Origin: Thermoleophilaceae bacterium
GTDB taxonomy: Bacteria > Actinomycetota > Thermoleophilia > Solirubrobacterales > Thermoleophilaceae
NCBI GenBank assembly: GCA_040901445.1
Contig: JBBDYQ010000004.1
Span: 84,854 to 133,245, forward strand
DNA length: 48,392 nucleotides
Reading direction: 5' to 3'
Notes under the pieces: model-generated
Seen by the model: only the letters and a program-made list of their open reading frames with translations
Databases searched by the model: none
Told to the model about the DNA's origin: nothing
Part shown: positions 30,890-40,558 of the stretch, piece after piece
Layout of the letters: each line of letters opens with the position of its first letter
Numbering within the stretch: position 1 is the stretch's first letter
Made by a program: the position numbers and the translations under genes

Positions 30890-30991
30890 CCGCCCGCCCC
30901 GCCGCGGCCCCCCGACGCCGCGCGCACCGCCGCGGCCCCCCGACGCCGCGCGCACCGCCGCGGCCGCACCGCCCGCCCCGCCGCGGCCCCC
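30890..30991. repeat. GC-rich repeat array
   Basis: Two perfect 28-bp units lie at 30901-30928 and 30929-30956 (each starts GCCGCGGCCCCCCGACGC), and a third partial copy begins at 30957. A separate 23-bp block starting CCGCCCGCCCCGCCGCGG occurs exactly at both ends (30890-30912 and 30969-30991). The array fills most of the 176-bp gap between the CBS gene and the next gene. Confidence 0.88.
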
Positions 30992-31032
30992 AGGGGGGCG
31001 AACTCGGGTAAGTCTCCTGCTTTGGGGGTCGT

Positions 31033-31935
31033 ATGGACGCCCAGGCCAGGACGGTTGAGTGGAGGATCGCGCGGATTGCCCGTCGCGCGCATGGCGTCGT
31101 GACCCACGCCGAGTTGCTGGAGGCGGAAATCAGCCGCGATGAGATCCGTGGGCGTGTACGGCGGGGGGCCCTGATCCCCGAGTTTCGCGGTGTGTATCGG
31201 GTGGGCCATGCCGCGCCGAGCACGGAGGCGCGCTACATGGCGGCGGTGAAGGCGTGCGGCCGGAAGGCTGTGCTGAGCGGGCTGGCGGCGGCTTATCTGC
31301 TGGGGCTGGTCAAGCGCCGTCCGTCGGTGCTGGAGGTGACCGCGCCGACCGAGCAAAAGGTCGCGGGGATCCGGCCGCGCCGCGCGCGCCGCCTCGATGC
31401 CCGCGACCGGATGGTCTTCAACCGCATCCCGGTGACCAGCGTGGCGCGGACCCTGGTGGACATCGCGGCGGACCTCGACGAGGAGGAGCTGGCCCGTGCC
31501 TGCCACGAGGCGCAGGTGCGCTACCGCACCACCCCCGCCGAGGTGGAGGAGGTGCTCGAGCGCCGACCCACCAGCCCCGGCGCGGCCAAGCTGCGAAGGA
31601 TCATGAGCGGCGAGACCAAAGTCACCCTGAGTGCCCTGGAACGCAAGTTCCTCCAGCGGCTCAAAGAGGCAAACCTGCCGCTGCCCGCCGAAACCAACAA
31701 GCCCGCCGGCAGCAAGCGCGTCGACTGCCGCTGGCCAGAGCACAAGCTCACCGTCGAGCTCGACTCCTACACATTCCACAACAGCCGCCATTCCTGGGAG
31801 CAGGACCGCAGGAGAGAGCGCGAAGCCCACGCCCGCGGCGACACCATCCGCCGCTACACCCACGACGACGTCTTCCACGACCCGCGGCAGATGCAGGACG
31901 AGCTGCGAGCGCTCCTGGCCGGCGGAAAGTGCTAG
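31033..31935 (+). CDS. AbiEi-like winged-helix protein with DUF559-type nuclease domain
   Basis: The first 60 residues resemble the AbiEi-type antitoxin N-terminal wHTH (GVVTHAELLEAEISRDEIRGRV, then FRGVYRVGH). A middle domain follows. The C-terminal 90 residues look like a Vsr/DUF559-type PD-(D/E)XK fold: VDCRWPEHKLTVELDSYTFH supplies Asp and the E-x-D pair, then WEQDRRRERE. Total 300 residues. No AbiEii nucleotidyltransferase toxin is adjacent, so it is an orphan. The family is widespread in actinobacteria without a proven role; nuclease activity is inference. GGGGG lies a few bases ahead of the ATG. Confidence 0.72.
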   Translation: MDAQARTVEWRIARIARRAHGVVTHAELLEAEISRDEIRGRVRRGALIPEFRGVYRVGHAAPSTEARYMAAVKACGRKAVLSGLAAAYLLGLVKRRPSVLEVTAPTEQKVAGIRPRRARRLDARDRMVFNRIPVTSVARTLVDIAADLDEEELARACHEAQVRYRTTPAEVEEVLERRPTSPGAAKLRRIMSGETKVTLSALERKFLQRLKEANLPLPAETNKPAGSKRVDCRWPEHKLTVELDSYTFHNSRHSWEQDRRREREAHARGDTIRRYTHDDVFHDPRQMQDELRALLAGGKC

Positions 31936-32183
31936 TGCCCGTCGCCGTGCTGCAGCGGCAGGTCCGCGATGTCCTGGCGCGTGTCCGCGATCCAGCGGAA
32001 CAGGGGGAGCAGGAGGACGACGAGGCCGAGGGCGAAGACCCACCAGGCCACCACGACGCCCACCAGGGCGATCGTGATTCCGAGCGCCACCAGCAGCGGG
32101 ATGTAGCTCGGGCCCGGGAGGTGGATCTGCTCGGAGACCTCGGGGACCGGCGGGTCCTGGCGGCGCGGCTCCTCGGCGGCCAT
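31932..32183 (-). CDS. Small two-helix membrane protein, possible oxidase subunit IV
   Basis: The 83-residue protein has a soluble N-terminus (MAAEEPRRQDPPVPEVSEQI), the sequence HLPGPSYIPLLVALG leading into a first helix, and a second helix (VVVAWWVFALGLVVLLLPLF). A polar tail with His residues ends it. The HLPGPSYIPL entry resembles small actinobacterial oxidase-associated proteins. It overlaps the upstream 34-residue gene by one base (TGATG) and overlaps the end of the AbiEi-like gene by 4 bp, tail to tail. Confidence 0.72.
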   Translation of the reverse strand: MAAEEPRRQDPPVPEVSEQIHLPGPSYIPLLVALGITIALVGVVVAWWVFALGLVVLLLPLFRWIADTRQDIADLPLQHGDGH

Positions 32184-32287
32184 CAGTAGATCTGCCCGAC
32201 GAAGAACGACGCGCCGAAGATGATCAGGGAGATGGCCCCGGCGATGAGCGCGGTGCGCAGGTTCTTGTTGGCGAGGCGCCGATCCAC
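32183..32287 (-). CDS. 34-residue single-pass membrane peptide
   Basis: The peptide has a basic start (MDRRLANKNLRTA) and one helix (LIAGAISLIIFGASFFVGQIY). It begins at a GTG and its stop overlaps the next ATG by one base, which supports real translation. Together with the 83-residue protein it forms a two-gene unit near the oxidase operon. An accessory oxidase role is inference. Confidence 0.65.
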   Translation of the reverse strand: MDRRLANKNLRTALIAGAISLIIFGASFFVGQIY

Positions 32288-32381
32288 GAGCCCGGAGTTT
32301 TTACCAGATCGAGACAATGCGCCCGGCACGCTTGCGCGTAGTCCACCAGCCGAACAGAATGCGGCGGATGGGAGGATCCAC

Positions 32382-33356
32382 CTGAACGTCCTGGGCATCG
32401 ATGTCGGCGGCACCAAGGTTGCCGTCGCGCAGGTGGCCGACGGCGCGGTCACCGACTCGGTGGAGCACCCCACCGCTCTCGGCAGCGCCGACGAGCTGCT
32501 GGCGGGCATCGAGGCGGCCGTGGCCGAGCTCACCGCGCGCACCGGCCCGCCGGACGCGATCGGGGTCGGCGTTCCATCCCAGTGCGAGTTCGCCACCGGG
32601 CGGGTGGTGACGAGCGTGAACATCCCGCTGGCCGGGGTTCCGCTGCGCGAGCGGCTCGGCGGCGCCCTCGGCGCGCCCGTGTTCGTGGACAACGACGCCA
32701 ACGTGGCCGCCCTGGCCGAGGCCGAGCGCGGCGGCGTGGCAAATCTCGTGATGCTCACGCTCGGGACCGGGGTAGGCGGAGGAATCGTGATCGGCGGCCG
32801 CCTCTTCCGCGGCGCCACCGGACTCGGCGCCGAGCTCGGTCACGTCGTGATCCACGGCGACGGCCCCGCCTGCCCGGGGAGCTGCCCCAACCGCGGCTGT
32901 CTCGAGGCGTTCTGCAGCGGCACCGCGCTGGAGCGCGACGCCACGGAGGCGGCCACGGACCGCCCCGATTCCCGCCTGGGCCGCGCCGCCGGCGAGGACG
33001 GGCGCGTGAGCGGGCGCGAGGCCGTGGCCGCGGCGCAGGAGGGCGATCCCGAGGCCCTGCGCATCTTCGATGAGCTCGGCCGCAACCTCGGCATCGGCAT
33101 CGCGAGCATGGTCAACGTCTTCGAGCCCGAGCAGGTGCTGCTCGGCGGCGGGGCCTCGCGCGCGGCCGATCTCTTCATCGAGCGCGCCAAGAGCGAGGCG
33201 GCCGCCCGGGCCCTGCCCGCCCTCTTCGCAAACGTCGAGATCGCGCTCGCGCGCGGCGGCGCGGACGCCGGCGTCCTAGGCGCCGCGGCGCTGGCCGCCC
33301 AGGAGGCCGAGCGCCTCGAGACCACCCCTGCCACCCCGTCCGAAGGGAACCGATGA
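32382..33356 (+). CDS. glk: ROK-family glucokinase, apparent CTG start
   Basis: The enzyme phosphorylates glucose to glucose-6-phosphate. The 324 residues carry the ROK features: the phosphate loop [22 protein letters not shown] with the catalytic Asp, [15 protein letters not shown] and the zinc site [15 protein letters not shown]. The only start with a ribosome-binding site (GGGAGGA at 32370-32376, 5 nt away) is a CTG at 32382, which places the phosphate loop five residues in, as in relatives. Upstream ATGs in frame lie antisense to the small membrane-peptide gene. It overlaps tkt by ATGA and heads the carbon operon. Sugar specificity is inferred from the neighbours. Confidence 0.88.
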   Translation: MNVLGIDVGGTKVAVAQVADGAVTDSVEHPTALGSADELLAGIEAAVAELTARTGPPDAIGVGVPSQCEFATGRVVTSVNIPLAGVPLRERLGGALGAPVFVDNDANVAALAEAERGGVANLVMLTLGTGVGGGIVIGGRLFRGATGLGAELGHVVIHGDGPACPGSCPNRGCLEAFCSGTALERDATEAATDRPDSRLGRAAGEDGRVSGREAVAAAQEGDPEALRIFDELGRNLGIGIASMVNVFEPEQVLLGGGASRAADLFIERAKSEAAARALPALFANVEIALARGGADAGVLGAAALAAQEAERLETTPATPSEGNR

Positions 33357-35380
33357 CGACCACAGGCACCAGCACGCTCGACGAGCTGTGCATCAACACC
33401 ATCCGCACCCTCGCGATGGACGGGGTGGAGAAGGCCAAGTCGGGCCACCCCGGCACGCCGATGGCGCTCGCGCCGATCGCGTACCTCCTCTACACGCGGG
33501 TGATGAAGCACAACCCGGCCAACGCGGACTGGTTCGACCGCGACCGCTTCGTGCTCTCGTGCGGCCACGCGTCGATGCTGCTCTACTCGTCGCTCTACCT
33601 GGCGGGCTACGGGCTCGAGCTGGACGACCTGAAGAACTTCCGCCAGCTCGGCAGCCCCACCGCGGGGCACCCGGAGCGCGGCGACGCCGCCGGCATCGAG
33701 GCCACCACCGGCCCGCTGGGCCAGGGCATCTCGATGTGCGTGGGCCTGGCGCTGGCCGAGCGCATGCTGGCCGCGCGCTTCAACCGCGACGGGCACGAGA
33801 TCGTCGACCACTTCACCTACACGATCGCCAGCGACGGTGACCTGCAGGAGGGCGTGTCGTCCGAGGCCTGCTCGCTGGCCGGCCACCTCGGGCTGGGCCG
33901 TCTGATCGCCTTCTACGACGACAACCACATCTCGATCGAGGGCGACACCGAGCTGTCCTTCGGCGAGGACGTGGGCAAGCGCTTCGAGGCCTACGGCTGG
34001 CACGTCCAGAACCTGGGCGAGGACCTCGCGCTCGAGCGCATCGAGGCCGCGGTGGAGGCGGCCAAGGGCGAGGACGGCCGTCCGAGCCTGATCATCGTCC
34101 GCACCCACATCGCGCCGGGCAGCCCCAACAAGCAGGACACCGAGGAGGCCCACGGCGCGCCGCTGGGCGAGGAGGAGGTGCGGCTCACGAAGCAGGCCTA
34201 CGGCTGGCCCAGCGAGGAGCCCTTCCACGTTCCGGACGAGGCGCTGGAGCACTTCCGCTCCGAGGCCGGGCGCGGCTCGGAGGCCGAGGAGGACTGGAAT
34301 GGCCGTCTGGCCGCCTACCGCGAGGCGCACCCCGAGGCCTACGAGCAGCTGGCCCTGATCATGGAGCGCCGGCTCCCCGACGGCTGGGACGCCGACTTGC
34401 CGCGCTTCAACCCCGAGGACGGGATGATCGCCACGCGCAAGGCCTCGAACCAGGTCATCCAGTGGGTGGCGCAGGGCGTGCCGCACCTGGTGGGCGGCTC
34501 CGCCGACCTCGCTCCATCCACGCTCACGCTGGTCAAGGACGGCGGCAGCGTGGCCAAGGGCGACTACGCGGGCCGCAACCTGCATTTCGGCATCCGCGAG
34601 CACGGCATGGGGGCGGTGGTGAACGGGCTCGCCCTCCACGGCTTCAGGTCCTATGGCGCCACCTTCCTGATCTTCAGCGACTACATGAAGGCCTCGGTGC
34701 GCCTGGCGGCCATCATGCACCTGCCGTCGATCTTCGTCTACACGCACGACTCGATAGGCCTGGGCGAGGACGGCCCCACCCACCAGCCGGTGGAGCAGCT
34801 CGCGGCGCTGCGCGCCACGCCCAACGTGAACGTGGTCCGGCCCGCGGGCGGAAACGAGACGGCGCTGGCGTGGCGGTTCGCGGTGGAGCAGACCGATGCG
34901 CCCACGGTGATGGCGCTGTCGCGTCAGGGGCTGCCGTCGTGGAAGCCGTCGGGCGTGCCGCGCGACGCCGTGCACAGGGGCGCGTACACGCTGCGCCACT
35001 CATACAAGGACGCCCCGGACGTGATCCTCGTCGGCACCGGCTCGGAGGTGCACGTGTGCACCCGGGCGGCGGAGCTGCTGGAGGCCGACGGCGTGGCCGC
35101 GCGCGTGGTGAGCATGCCGTGCATGGACCGCTTCGCCGCCCAGGACGAGGCCTACCGCGACGAGGTGCTGCCGCCCGAGGTGCTGGCGCGCGTGGCGGTG
35201 GAGGCCGCTGCGCCCTTCGGCTGGCATCGCTGGGTGGGCGACGCCGGGGCGGTGATCGCGATGGAGGGCTTCGGCGCCAGCGCGCCCCAGCCCGCCCTCT
35301 ACGAGCACTTCGGCTTCACTCCCGAGCGGGTGGCCAAGACCGCGAAGGAAGTGCTCGAGGGCGTGGGGGCACGGGCATGA
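33353..35380 (+). CDS. tkt: Transketolase
   Basis: This thiamine-diphosphate enzyme moves two-carbon units between sugar phosphates in the non-oxidative pentose phosphate pathway. The 675 residues match the family. Visible are the N-terminal KSGHPGTPM, the ThDP motif around residue 160 ([10 protein letters not shown]...YDDNHIS), the central substrate histidines, and the pyrimidine-domain motif [17 protein letters not shown]. It overlaps the kinase and the tal-pgi gene by ATGA on either side, so translation is coupled. Confidence 0.97.
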   Translation: MTTTGTSTLDELCINTIRTLAMDGVEKAKSGHPGTPMALAPIAYLLYTRVMKHNPANADWFDRDRFVLSCGHASMLLYSSLYLAGYGLELDDLKNFRQLGSPTAGHPERGDAAGIEATTGPLGQGISMCVGLALAERMLAARFNRDGHEIVDHFTYTIASDGDLQEGVSSEACSLAGHLGLGRLIAFYDDNHISIEGDTELSFGEDVGKRFEAYGWHVQNLGEDLALERIEAAVEAAKGEDGRPSLIIVRTHIAPGSPNKQDTEEAHGAPLGEEEVRLTKQAYGWPSEEPFHVPDEALEHFRSEAGRGSEAEEDWNGRLAAYREAHPEAYEQLALIMERRLPDGWDADLPRFNPEDGMIATRKASNQVIQWVAQGVPHLVGGSADLAPSTLTLVKDGGSVAKGDYAGRNLHFGIREHGMGAVVNGLALHGFRSYGATFLIFSDYMKASVRLAAIMHLPSIFVYTHDSIGLGEDGPTHQPVEQLAALRATPNVNVVRPAGGNETALAWRFAVEQTDAPTVMALSRQGLPSWKPSGVPRDAVHRGAYTLRHSYKDAPDVILVGTGSEVHVCTRAAELLEADGVAARVVSMPCMDRFAAQDEAYRDEVLPPEVLARVAVEAAAPFGWHRWVGDAGAVIAMEGFGASAPQPALYEHFGFTPERVAKTAKEVLEGVGARA

Positions 35381-38100
35381 CGGCCCCGGCACAGCCCACG
35401 GTCAACGAGCGCCTGGCCGCGCTCACCGAGGCCGGCACCAGCGTCTGGCTCGACCAGATCCAGCGCAGCCTCATCACGGGCGGCGAGCTGCAGCGGCTGG
35501 TGAGCGAGAGCTCGCTCCGCGGCGTGACCTCCAATCCCGCGATCTTCGAGAAGGCCATCCTCGGCTCCAGCGACTACGACACGGAGCTGCGCGAGCTGGC
35601 CGGGCAGGGGATGTCGGCGCGCGAGATCTACGAGCACATCGCGGTGCGCGACGTGAGCCTGGCCGCCGATGTGCTGCGGCCGGTGCACGACTCCACGGGC
35701 GGCAAGGACGGGTTCGTCTCGCTGGAGGTGGCGCCCGAGCTGGCACACGACACGGAGGGCACCCTGAAGGAGGCCCGCCAGTACTGGGACCTGCTGGGCA
35801 AGCCCAACGTGATGATCAAGATCCCCGGCACCCCCGAGGGGCTGCCGGCCATTGAGGAGTCCATCGCCGCCGGCATCAACGTGAACGTGACGCTGCTGTT
35901 CAGCGTGGAGGCCTACGCCGAGGTGTGCGAGGCCTACATCCGCGGCATGGAGCGCCGCGCCGACGCGGGCGAGTCGCTCGACGTGCACTCGGTGGCCAGC
36001 TTCTTCGTCTCGCGCGTGGACACCGAGGTGGACAAGCGCTTGGCCGACACCGGCAAGGAGGACCTGCAGGGCACCGCGGCGGTGGCCAACGCGCAGGCGG
36101 CCTACATGCACTTCAAGGAAGTCTTCCGCGGCGAGCGCTTCGCGAACCTGGCCGCGGCCGGCTGCCCGGTGCAACGGCCGCTATGGGCGTCCACCGGCGT
36201 GAAGAACCCCCTCTACCCGGAGACGAAGTACGTGGACGAGCTGGTGGCCCCGGACACCGTGAACACCATGCCCATGGCCACCCTGCTGGCCGCGGGTGAG
36301 CACGCGGAGATCAGCGGCCCCAGCGCCGACCAGGACCCGTCCGCCGCGCTGCAGGCGCTCGCGGACGCCGGCATCGACATGAAGGACGTCACCGACAAGC
36401 TGCTGCGCGACGGCATCGACGCCTTCGTCAAGCCCTTCGGCAAGCTCATCGACGGCGTGGAGTCCGCCAAGGAGGCTGCCGTCACGGGCCGCCCGCCCAC
36501 CATCCGCTCCTCCATCCCGGACGAGCTGGAGCCCGCCATCATCGCGCGCGTGAAGCAGGCCACCGACGACCAGGTGGTGCAGCGGGTGTGGCGCAAGGAC
36601 GAGTCGCTCTGGGGCGGGCCGGGCGTGCCCGAGATCGGCGACCGCCTGGGCTGGCTCACGATCTCCGAGCCGATGCTCGAAGGCGCGGCCGACCTGCGCG
36701 CGTTCGCCGAGCAATGCGAAGCCGACGGGCTCACCGACTGCGTGCTGCTGGGCATGGGCGGCTCGAGCCTCGGACCCGAGGTGCTGCGGCGCTCCTTCAG
36801 GGACGCCGGCGGCCTCACGCTGCGGGTACTCGACTCCACCGACCCCGCCGCGGTGCTGGAGGCCGAGCGGGCGGTGGACCTGAGCAAGACGCTCTTCCTC
36901 CTGTCGTCGAAGTCCGGGGGGACCATCGAGCCCCTCTCGATGTACCGCCATTTCCGGTCCAAGATCGACGACGGCGCACATTTCGCCGCGGTCACCGACC
37001 CGGGCTCGGGCCTGGCGGAGCTTGCGGCGGCCGAGGGCTTCCGGCGCTGCTTCGTCAACGATCCCGACATCGGCGGCCGCTACTCGGTGATGTCCTACTT
37101 CGGGCTCGTGCCAGCCGCGTTGATGGGCGCGAACGTCGAGGCGCTGCTGCACCGCTCGCAGGTGGCGGAGCAGAACTGCTCGAGCTTCGGCTCCAGCGCG
37201 GTGAACTCGGGGCTGTGGCTGGGTCTCGTGCTCGGGGAGCTGGCCCTGCAGGGGCGGGACAAGGCCACGTTCTGCGTGTCCGAGCCCATCTCGAGCTTCG
37301 GCCTGTGGGTGGAGCAGCTCATCGCCGAGTCGACCGGCAAGGAGGGCAAGGGCATCCTGCCGGTGGCCGACGAGCCGGTGGGCGAGCCGGGCGCCTACGG
37401 CGACGACCGCGTGTTCGTGCACCTGCGCAACGCCGACGAGCCGGACGCCGGCCTCGACGCCCAGATGGACGCGCTGGCCAAGGCCGGCCAGCCGGTGATC
37501 ACGGTGGCCACGCACGGCGCCGTGGACCTCGGGCGGGTGTTCTTCTTCTCGGAGTTCGGAACCGCGGTGGCGGGCTGGGTGCTCGGCATCAACCCGTTCG
37601 ACCAGCCCGACGTGCAGTCCGCCAAGGACGCCACCGCGCGCGTGCTGGCGGAGGGCATGCCGGAGATCGAGGACGCCTCCGACGACGCCCTGCGCGCGCT
37701 GCTCTCACAGGCGGCGCCGCCGAAGTACGTGTCGATCCACGGCTATTTGCAGCCGTCCGAGGCGTTCGAAGAGGGGGTGGCGGAGCTGCGCGCCGCCATC
37801 CGCGACGCCACGAAGGCCACCACCACGTTCGGCTACGGCCCGCGCTTCCTCCACTCCACCGGGCAGCTGCACAAGGGCGGGCCGCCCGACGGGCTCTTCC
37901 TCCAGCTCGTGCACGACGGCGACGAGGACGTTGAGATCCCGGGGGCAGGCCATTCGTTCGCCACGCTGAAGAACGCCCAGGCGGCGGGCGACCTCGAGAC
38001 CCTGCGGGAGCGCGGCCTGCCCGCCGAGCGGGTGCGCCTGGAGGGCGATCCGGTGGCCGCGCTGCGAGAACTGACCAATCGCGTGAAGGAGATGCTCTGA
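35377..38100 (+). CDS. Bifunctional transaldolase / glucose-6-phosphate isomerase fusion
   Basis: One 907-residue chain holds two enzymes. Residues 1 to about 365 are transaldolase: TSNPAIF (51-57), the Schiff-base Lys148 in NVMIKIPGT, and WASTGVKNP. From about 390 to the end is phosphoglucose isomerase: [10 protein letters not shown] (459-468), [10 protein letters not shown] (about 511-520) and a distal HGYLQPS. Fusing them would link the non-oxidative pentose phosphate pathway directly to the fructose-6-phosphate/glucose-6-phosphate node. Such fusions are known in several bacterial groups. The ATG overlaps the tkt stop; the end overlaps gnd by one base. Confidence 0.94.
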   Translation: MTAPAQPTVNERLAALTEAGTSVWLDQIQRSLITGGELQRLVSESSLRGVTSNPAIFEKAILGSSDYDTELRELAGQGMSAREIYEHIAVRDVSLAADVLRPVHDSTGGKDGFVSLEVAPELAHDTEGTLKEARQYWDLLGKPNVMIKIPGTPEGLPAIEESIAAGINVNVTLLFSVEAYAEVCEAYIRGMERRADAGESLDVHSVASFFVSRVDTEVDKRLADTGKEDLQGTAAVANAQAAYMHFKEVFRGERFANLAAAGCPVQRPLWASTGVKNPLYPETKYVDELVAPDTVNTMPMATLLAAGEHAEISGPSADQDPSAALQALADAGIDMKDVTDKLLRDGIDAFVKPFGKLIDGVESAKEAAVTGRPPTIRSSIPDELEPAIIARVKQATDDQVVQRVWRKDESLWGGPGVPEIGDRLGWLTISEPMLEGAADLRAFAEQCEADGLTDCVLLGMGGSSLGPEVLRRSFRDAGGLTLRVLDSTDPAAVLEAERAVDLSKTLFLLSSKSGGTIEPLSMYRHFRSKIDDGAHFAAVTDPGSGLAELAAAEGFRRCFVNDPDIGGRYSVMSYFGLVPAALMGANVEALLHRSQVAEQNCSSFGSSAVNSGLWLGLVLGELALQGRDKATFCVSEPISSFGLWVEQLIAESTGKEGKGILPVADEPVGEPGAYGDDRVFVHLRNADEPDAGLDAQMDALAKAGQPVITVATHGAVDLGRVFFFSEFGTAVAGWVLGINPFDQPDVQSAKDATARVLAEGMPEIEDASDDALRALLSQAAPPKYVSIHGYLQPSEAFEEGVAELRAAIRDATKATTTFGYGPRFLHSTGQLHKGGPPDGLFLQLVHDGDEDVEIPGAGHSFATLKNAQAAGDLETLRERGLPAERVRLEGDPVAALRELTNRVKEML

Positions 38101-39032
38101 TGCAGCTTGGCTTCGTCGGCCTGGGGAAGATGGGCGGGAACATGGTCCATCGCATCCATCGCGACTCGGACCACCAGTGTGTGGTGTGGAACCGCACGCC
38201 CGATCCGATCGAGACGGCGGTCGGCCACGGCGCCACGGCGGCCGACTCGCTGGAGGACATGGTCGCCAAGCTCGACAAGCCGCGCCATGTATGGCTGATG
38301 ATCCCCGCCGGGGCGCCCACGGAGAACACGGTGGATGCCCTGTCCGAGCTGCTCGAGGGCGGCGACACGATCATCGACGGCGGCAACACCCGCTGGACCG
38401 ACGACAAGCGCCGCGCCGCCGCGCTCGGGCCCAAGGGCATCGCCTATGTCGACGTAGGCACCTCGGGCGGCGTCTGGGGCATCGACGTGGGCTACTGCAT
38501 GATGGTCGGCGGCCCCGACGACGCGGTGGGCCGCATCGCGCCGCTCCTCGACGTGCTCGCGCCGCCGGCGACCGACGAGCACGGCCCGGGCTGGGGCCAC
38601 TTCGGGACGGTGGGCTCGGGCCACTACGTGAAGATGGTCCACAACGGGGTGGAGTACGGGATGATGCAGGCCTACGCCGAGGGCTTCTCGCTCTTCGACG
38701 CCTGCGAGTACGACCTCGACAACGCGAAGATCGCGCACCTCTGGATGCAGGGCTCGGTCGTGCGCTCGTGGCTGTGCGAGCTGGCGGCGCTGGCCTTCGA
38801 GCAGGAGGGCAACGACCTCGCGGCGCTCAAGCCCTGGGTGGAGGACTCCGGCGAGGGCCGCTGGACGGTGGAGGACGCCATCGAGCGGCGCATCCCGATG
38901 CCGGTGATCACCACGTCGCTGTTCGAGCGCTTCTCCTCGCGCGGCCAGAATGCGTTCGCCGCCAAGGTCAACGCGGCGCTGCGCAACCAGTTCGGCGGGC
39001 ACGCGGTGCAGAAGTCGGCCGAAAAGGACTGA
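38100..39032 (+). CDS. gnd: 6-phosphogluconate dehydrogenase, decarboxylating (short form)
   Basis: The enzyme oxidises and decarboxylates 6-phosphogluconate to ribulose-5-phosphate. The 310 residues match the shorter bacterial type (about 300). The nucleotide loop is GLGKMG (7-12), the next strand ends VWNRTPDP, and DVGTSGGVWG and the catalytic lysine loop GHYVKMVHNGVEYG follow. The sequence after the second strand (NRT) does not clearly decide NAD or NADP. TGATG overlaps connect it to tal-pgi and zwf. Confidence 0.95.
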   Translation: MQLGFVGLGKMGGNMVHRIHRDSDHQCVVWNRTPDPIETAVGHGATAADSLEDMVAKLDKPRHVWLMIPAGAPTENTVDALSELLEGGDTIIDGGNTRWTDDKRRAAALGPKGIAYVDVGTSGGVWGIDVGYCMMVGGPDDAVGRIAPLLDVLAPPATDEHGPGWGHFGTVGSGHYVKMVHNGVEYGMMQAYAEGFSLFDACEYDLDNAKIAHLWMQGSVVRSWLCELAALAFEQEGNDLAALKPWVEDSGEGRWTVEDAIERRIPMPVITTSLFERFSSRGQNAFAAKVNAALRNQFGGHAVQKSAEKD

Positions 39033-40543
39033 TGGCCACCCTCGAGGAGAACCCGCTCACCGAGGGGCTTGAGCGCCTGCCCGTGGCCCCAACCACGATG
39101 GCGATCTTCGGGGGCACGGGCGACCTGGCCAAGCGCAAGCTGCTGCCGGCGATCTACAACCTGGCCCACGAGGGCGCGCTGCCCGAGCGGTTCAACCTCA
39201 TCGGCGTGTCGCGCGGTGACCTCTCAGACGACGAGTACCGCGAGGTGGCGCGCGAGTCCATCCGCAGCTTCTCGCGCCGCCCGCCCGACGAGAAGGTGCT
39301 GTCGGCGCTGCTGTCGCGCGTGCGCTACGTGGCGGGCACGTTCGACGACTCGTCGGTCTACGAGCGGCTCGACGACTGCGCGCGCGCCTGGGACGAGGAG
39401 GCCGGCCTCGCCTACGACCGCGTGTACTACCTCTCCACCTCTCCCGCGTTCTTCCCCGTGATCGTGCAGATGCTGGGGGAGAGGGGCCTGGACCGCCGCG
39501 AGGACGCCGAGGTCAGGGTGGTGATCGAGAAGCCGTTCGGCACGTCGCTGGAGGAGGCGCGCACGCTCAACCGCGAGGTGCTGGAGGTGCTGGAGGAGCG
39601 GCAGGTGTACCGCATCGACCACTACCTCGGGAAGGAGACGGTGCAGAACATGCTGGCGTTCCGCTTCGCCAACGGCATGTTCGAGCCGCTCTGGAACCGC
39701 AACTACATCGACCACGTGCAGATCACCGCGGCGGAGGACATCGGCATCGGCACGCGGGCGGGCTACTACGACGAGTCCGGCGCGCTGCGCGACCTCGTGC
39801 AGAACCACATGCTCCAGCTCCTCACCCTGCTGTGCATGGAGCCGCCGATCGCGTTCACCGCGGACGAGATCCGCAGCGAGAAGGTCAAGGTGCTCCACGC
39901 CATCGACCCGCCGACGCCGGAGCAGACGGTGCGGGCCCAGTACACCGACGGCGTCGTCAGCGGCGAGCGGGTGCCCGGCTACCTCGACGAGGAGGGCGTC
40001 CCGGACTCCTCCACCACCGAGACCTACGCGGCACTGCGGCTGGAGGTGGACAACTGGCGCTGGGCGGGGGTGCCCATCTACCTTCGCACCGGCAAGCGCC
40101 TGGCCCGCAAGGTCACCGAGATCGCCGTCACGCTCAAGCCCGTGCCGCACATGGGCTTCCTGTCGCACGGGTCGGTGGGCCCGCAGCCCAACCAGATCGT
40201 CCTGACGATGCAGCCCAACGAGGGCGTCTCGATCTCGATGGGAGCGAAGATCCCCGGCTCGCGCATGCGCATCCGCCCCGTGAACATGGAGTTCCTCTAC
40301 GGGACGGCGTTCATGTCGCAGTCCCCGGAGGCCTACGAGCGCCTGATCACCGACGCCATGCGCGGTGACGCCACCCTCTTCACCCGCGACGACGAGGTCG
40401 AGGCGCAGTGGACGATCTGCGACCCCATCCTGCAGGCGTGGGCGGCCGCCAATGTGCCGGTGGCCGCCTACGAGGCCGGCAAGGGCGGCCCCGCGGAGGC
40501 GGACGCGCTCATGCCCGCCGGCGCGCGCTGGCGGGCGATCTAG
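39032..40543 (+). CDS. zwf: Glucose-6-phosphate 1-dehydrogenase
   Basis: Zwf oxidises glucose-6-phosphate to 6-phosphogluconolactone and opens the oxidative pentose phosphate pathway. The 503 residues include the coenzyme loop FGGTGDLAKRK (about 26-36), the catalytic RIDHYLGKE (194-202) and the EKPFGTS strand. The ATG overlaps the gnd stop by one base. opcA, its activator, follows after 15 bp, and pgl, the next enzyme, after that. Confidence 0.97.
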   Translation: MATLEENPLTEGLERLPVAPTTMAIFGGTGDLAKRKLLPAIYNLAHEGALPERFNLIGVSRGDLSDDEYREVARESIRSFSRRPPDEKVLSALLSRVRYVAGTFDDSSVYERLDDCARAWDEEAGLAYDRVYYLSTSPAFFPVIVQMLGERGLDRREDAEVRVVIEKPFGTSLEEARTLNREVLEVLEERQVYRIDHYLGKETVQNMLAFRFANGMFEPLWNRNYIDHVQITAAEDIGIGTRAGYYDESGALRDLVQNHMLQLLTLLCMEPPIAFTADEIRSEKVKVLHAIDPPTPEQTVRAQYTDGVVSGERVPGYLDEEGVPDSSTTETYAALRLEVDNWRWAGVPIYLRTGKRLARKVTEIAVTLKPVPHMGFLSHGSVGPQPNQIVLTMQPNEGVSISMGAKIPGSRMRIRPVNMEFLYGTAFMSQSPEAYERLITDAMRGDATLFTRDDEVEAQWTICDPILQAWAAANVPVAAYEAGKGGPAEADALMPAGARWRAI

Positions 40544-40558
40544 CGGCCGTCCGGCGAG

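Noticed and set aside
30890-30991. A CRISPR array
   Set aside because: The 28-bp units abut directly with no spacers, and no cas genes are near.
34462-35376. A transketolase-overlapping extension of the tal-pgi gene
   Set aside because: That frame is a low-complexity shadow of tkt. The ATG at 35377 overlaps the tkt stop and begins a recognisable transaldolase.
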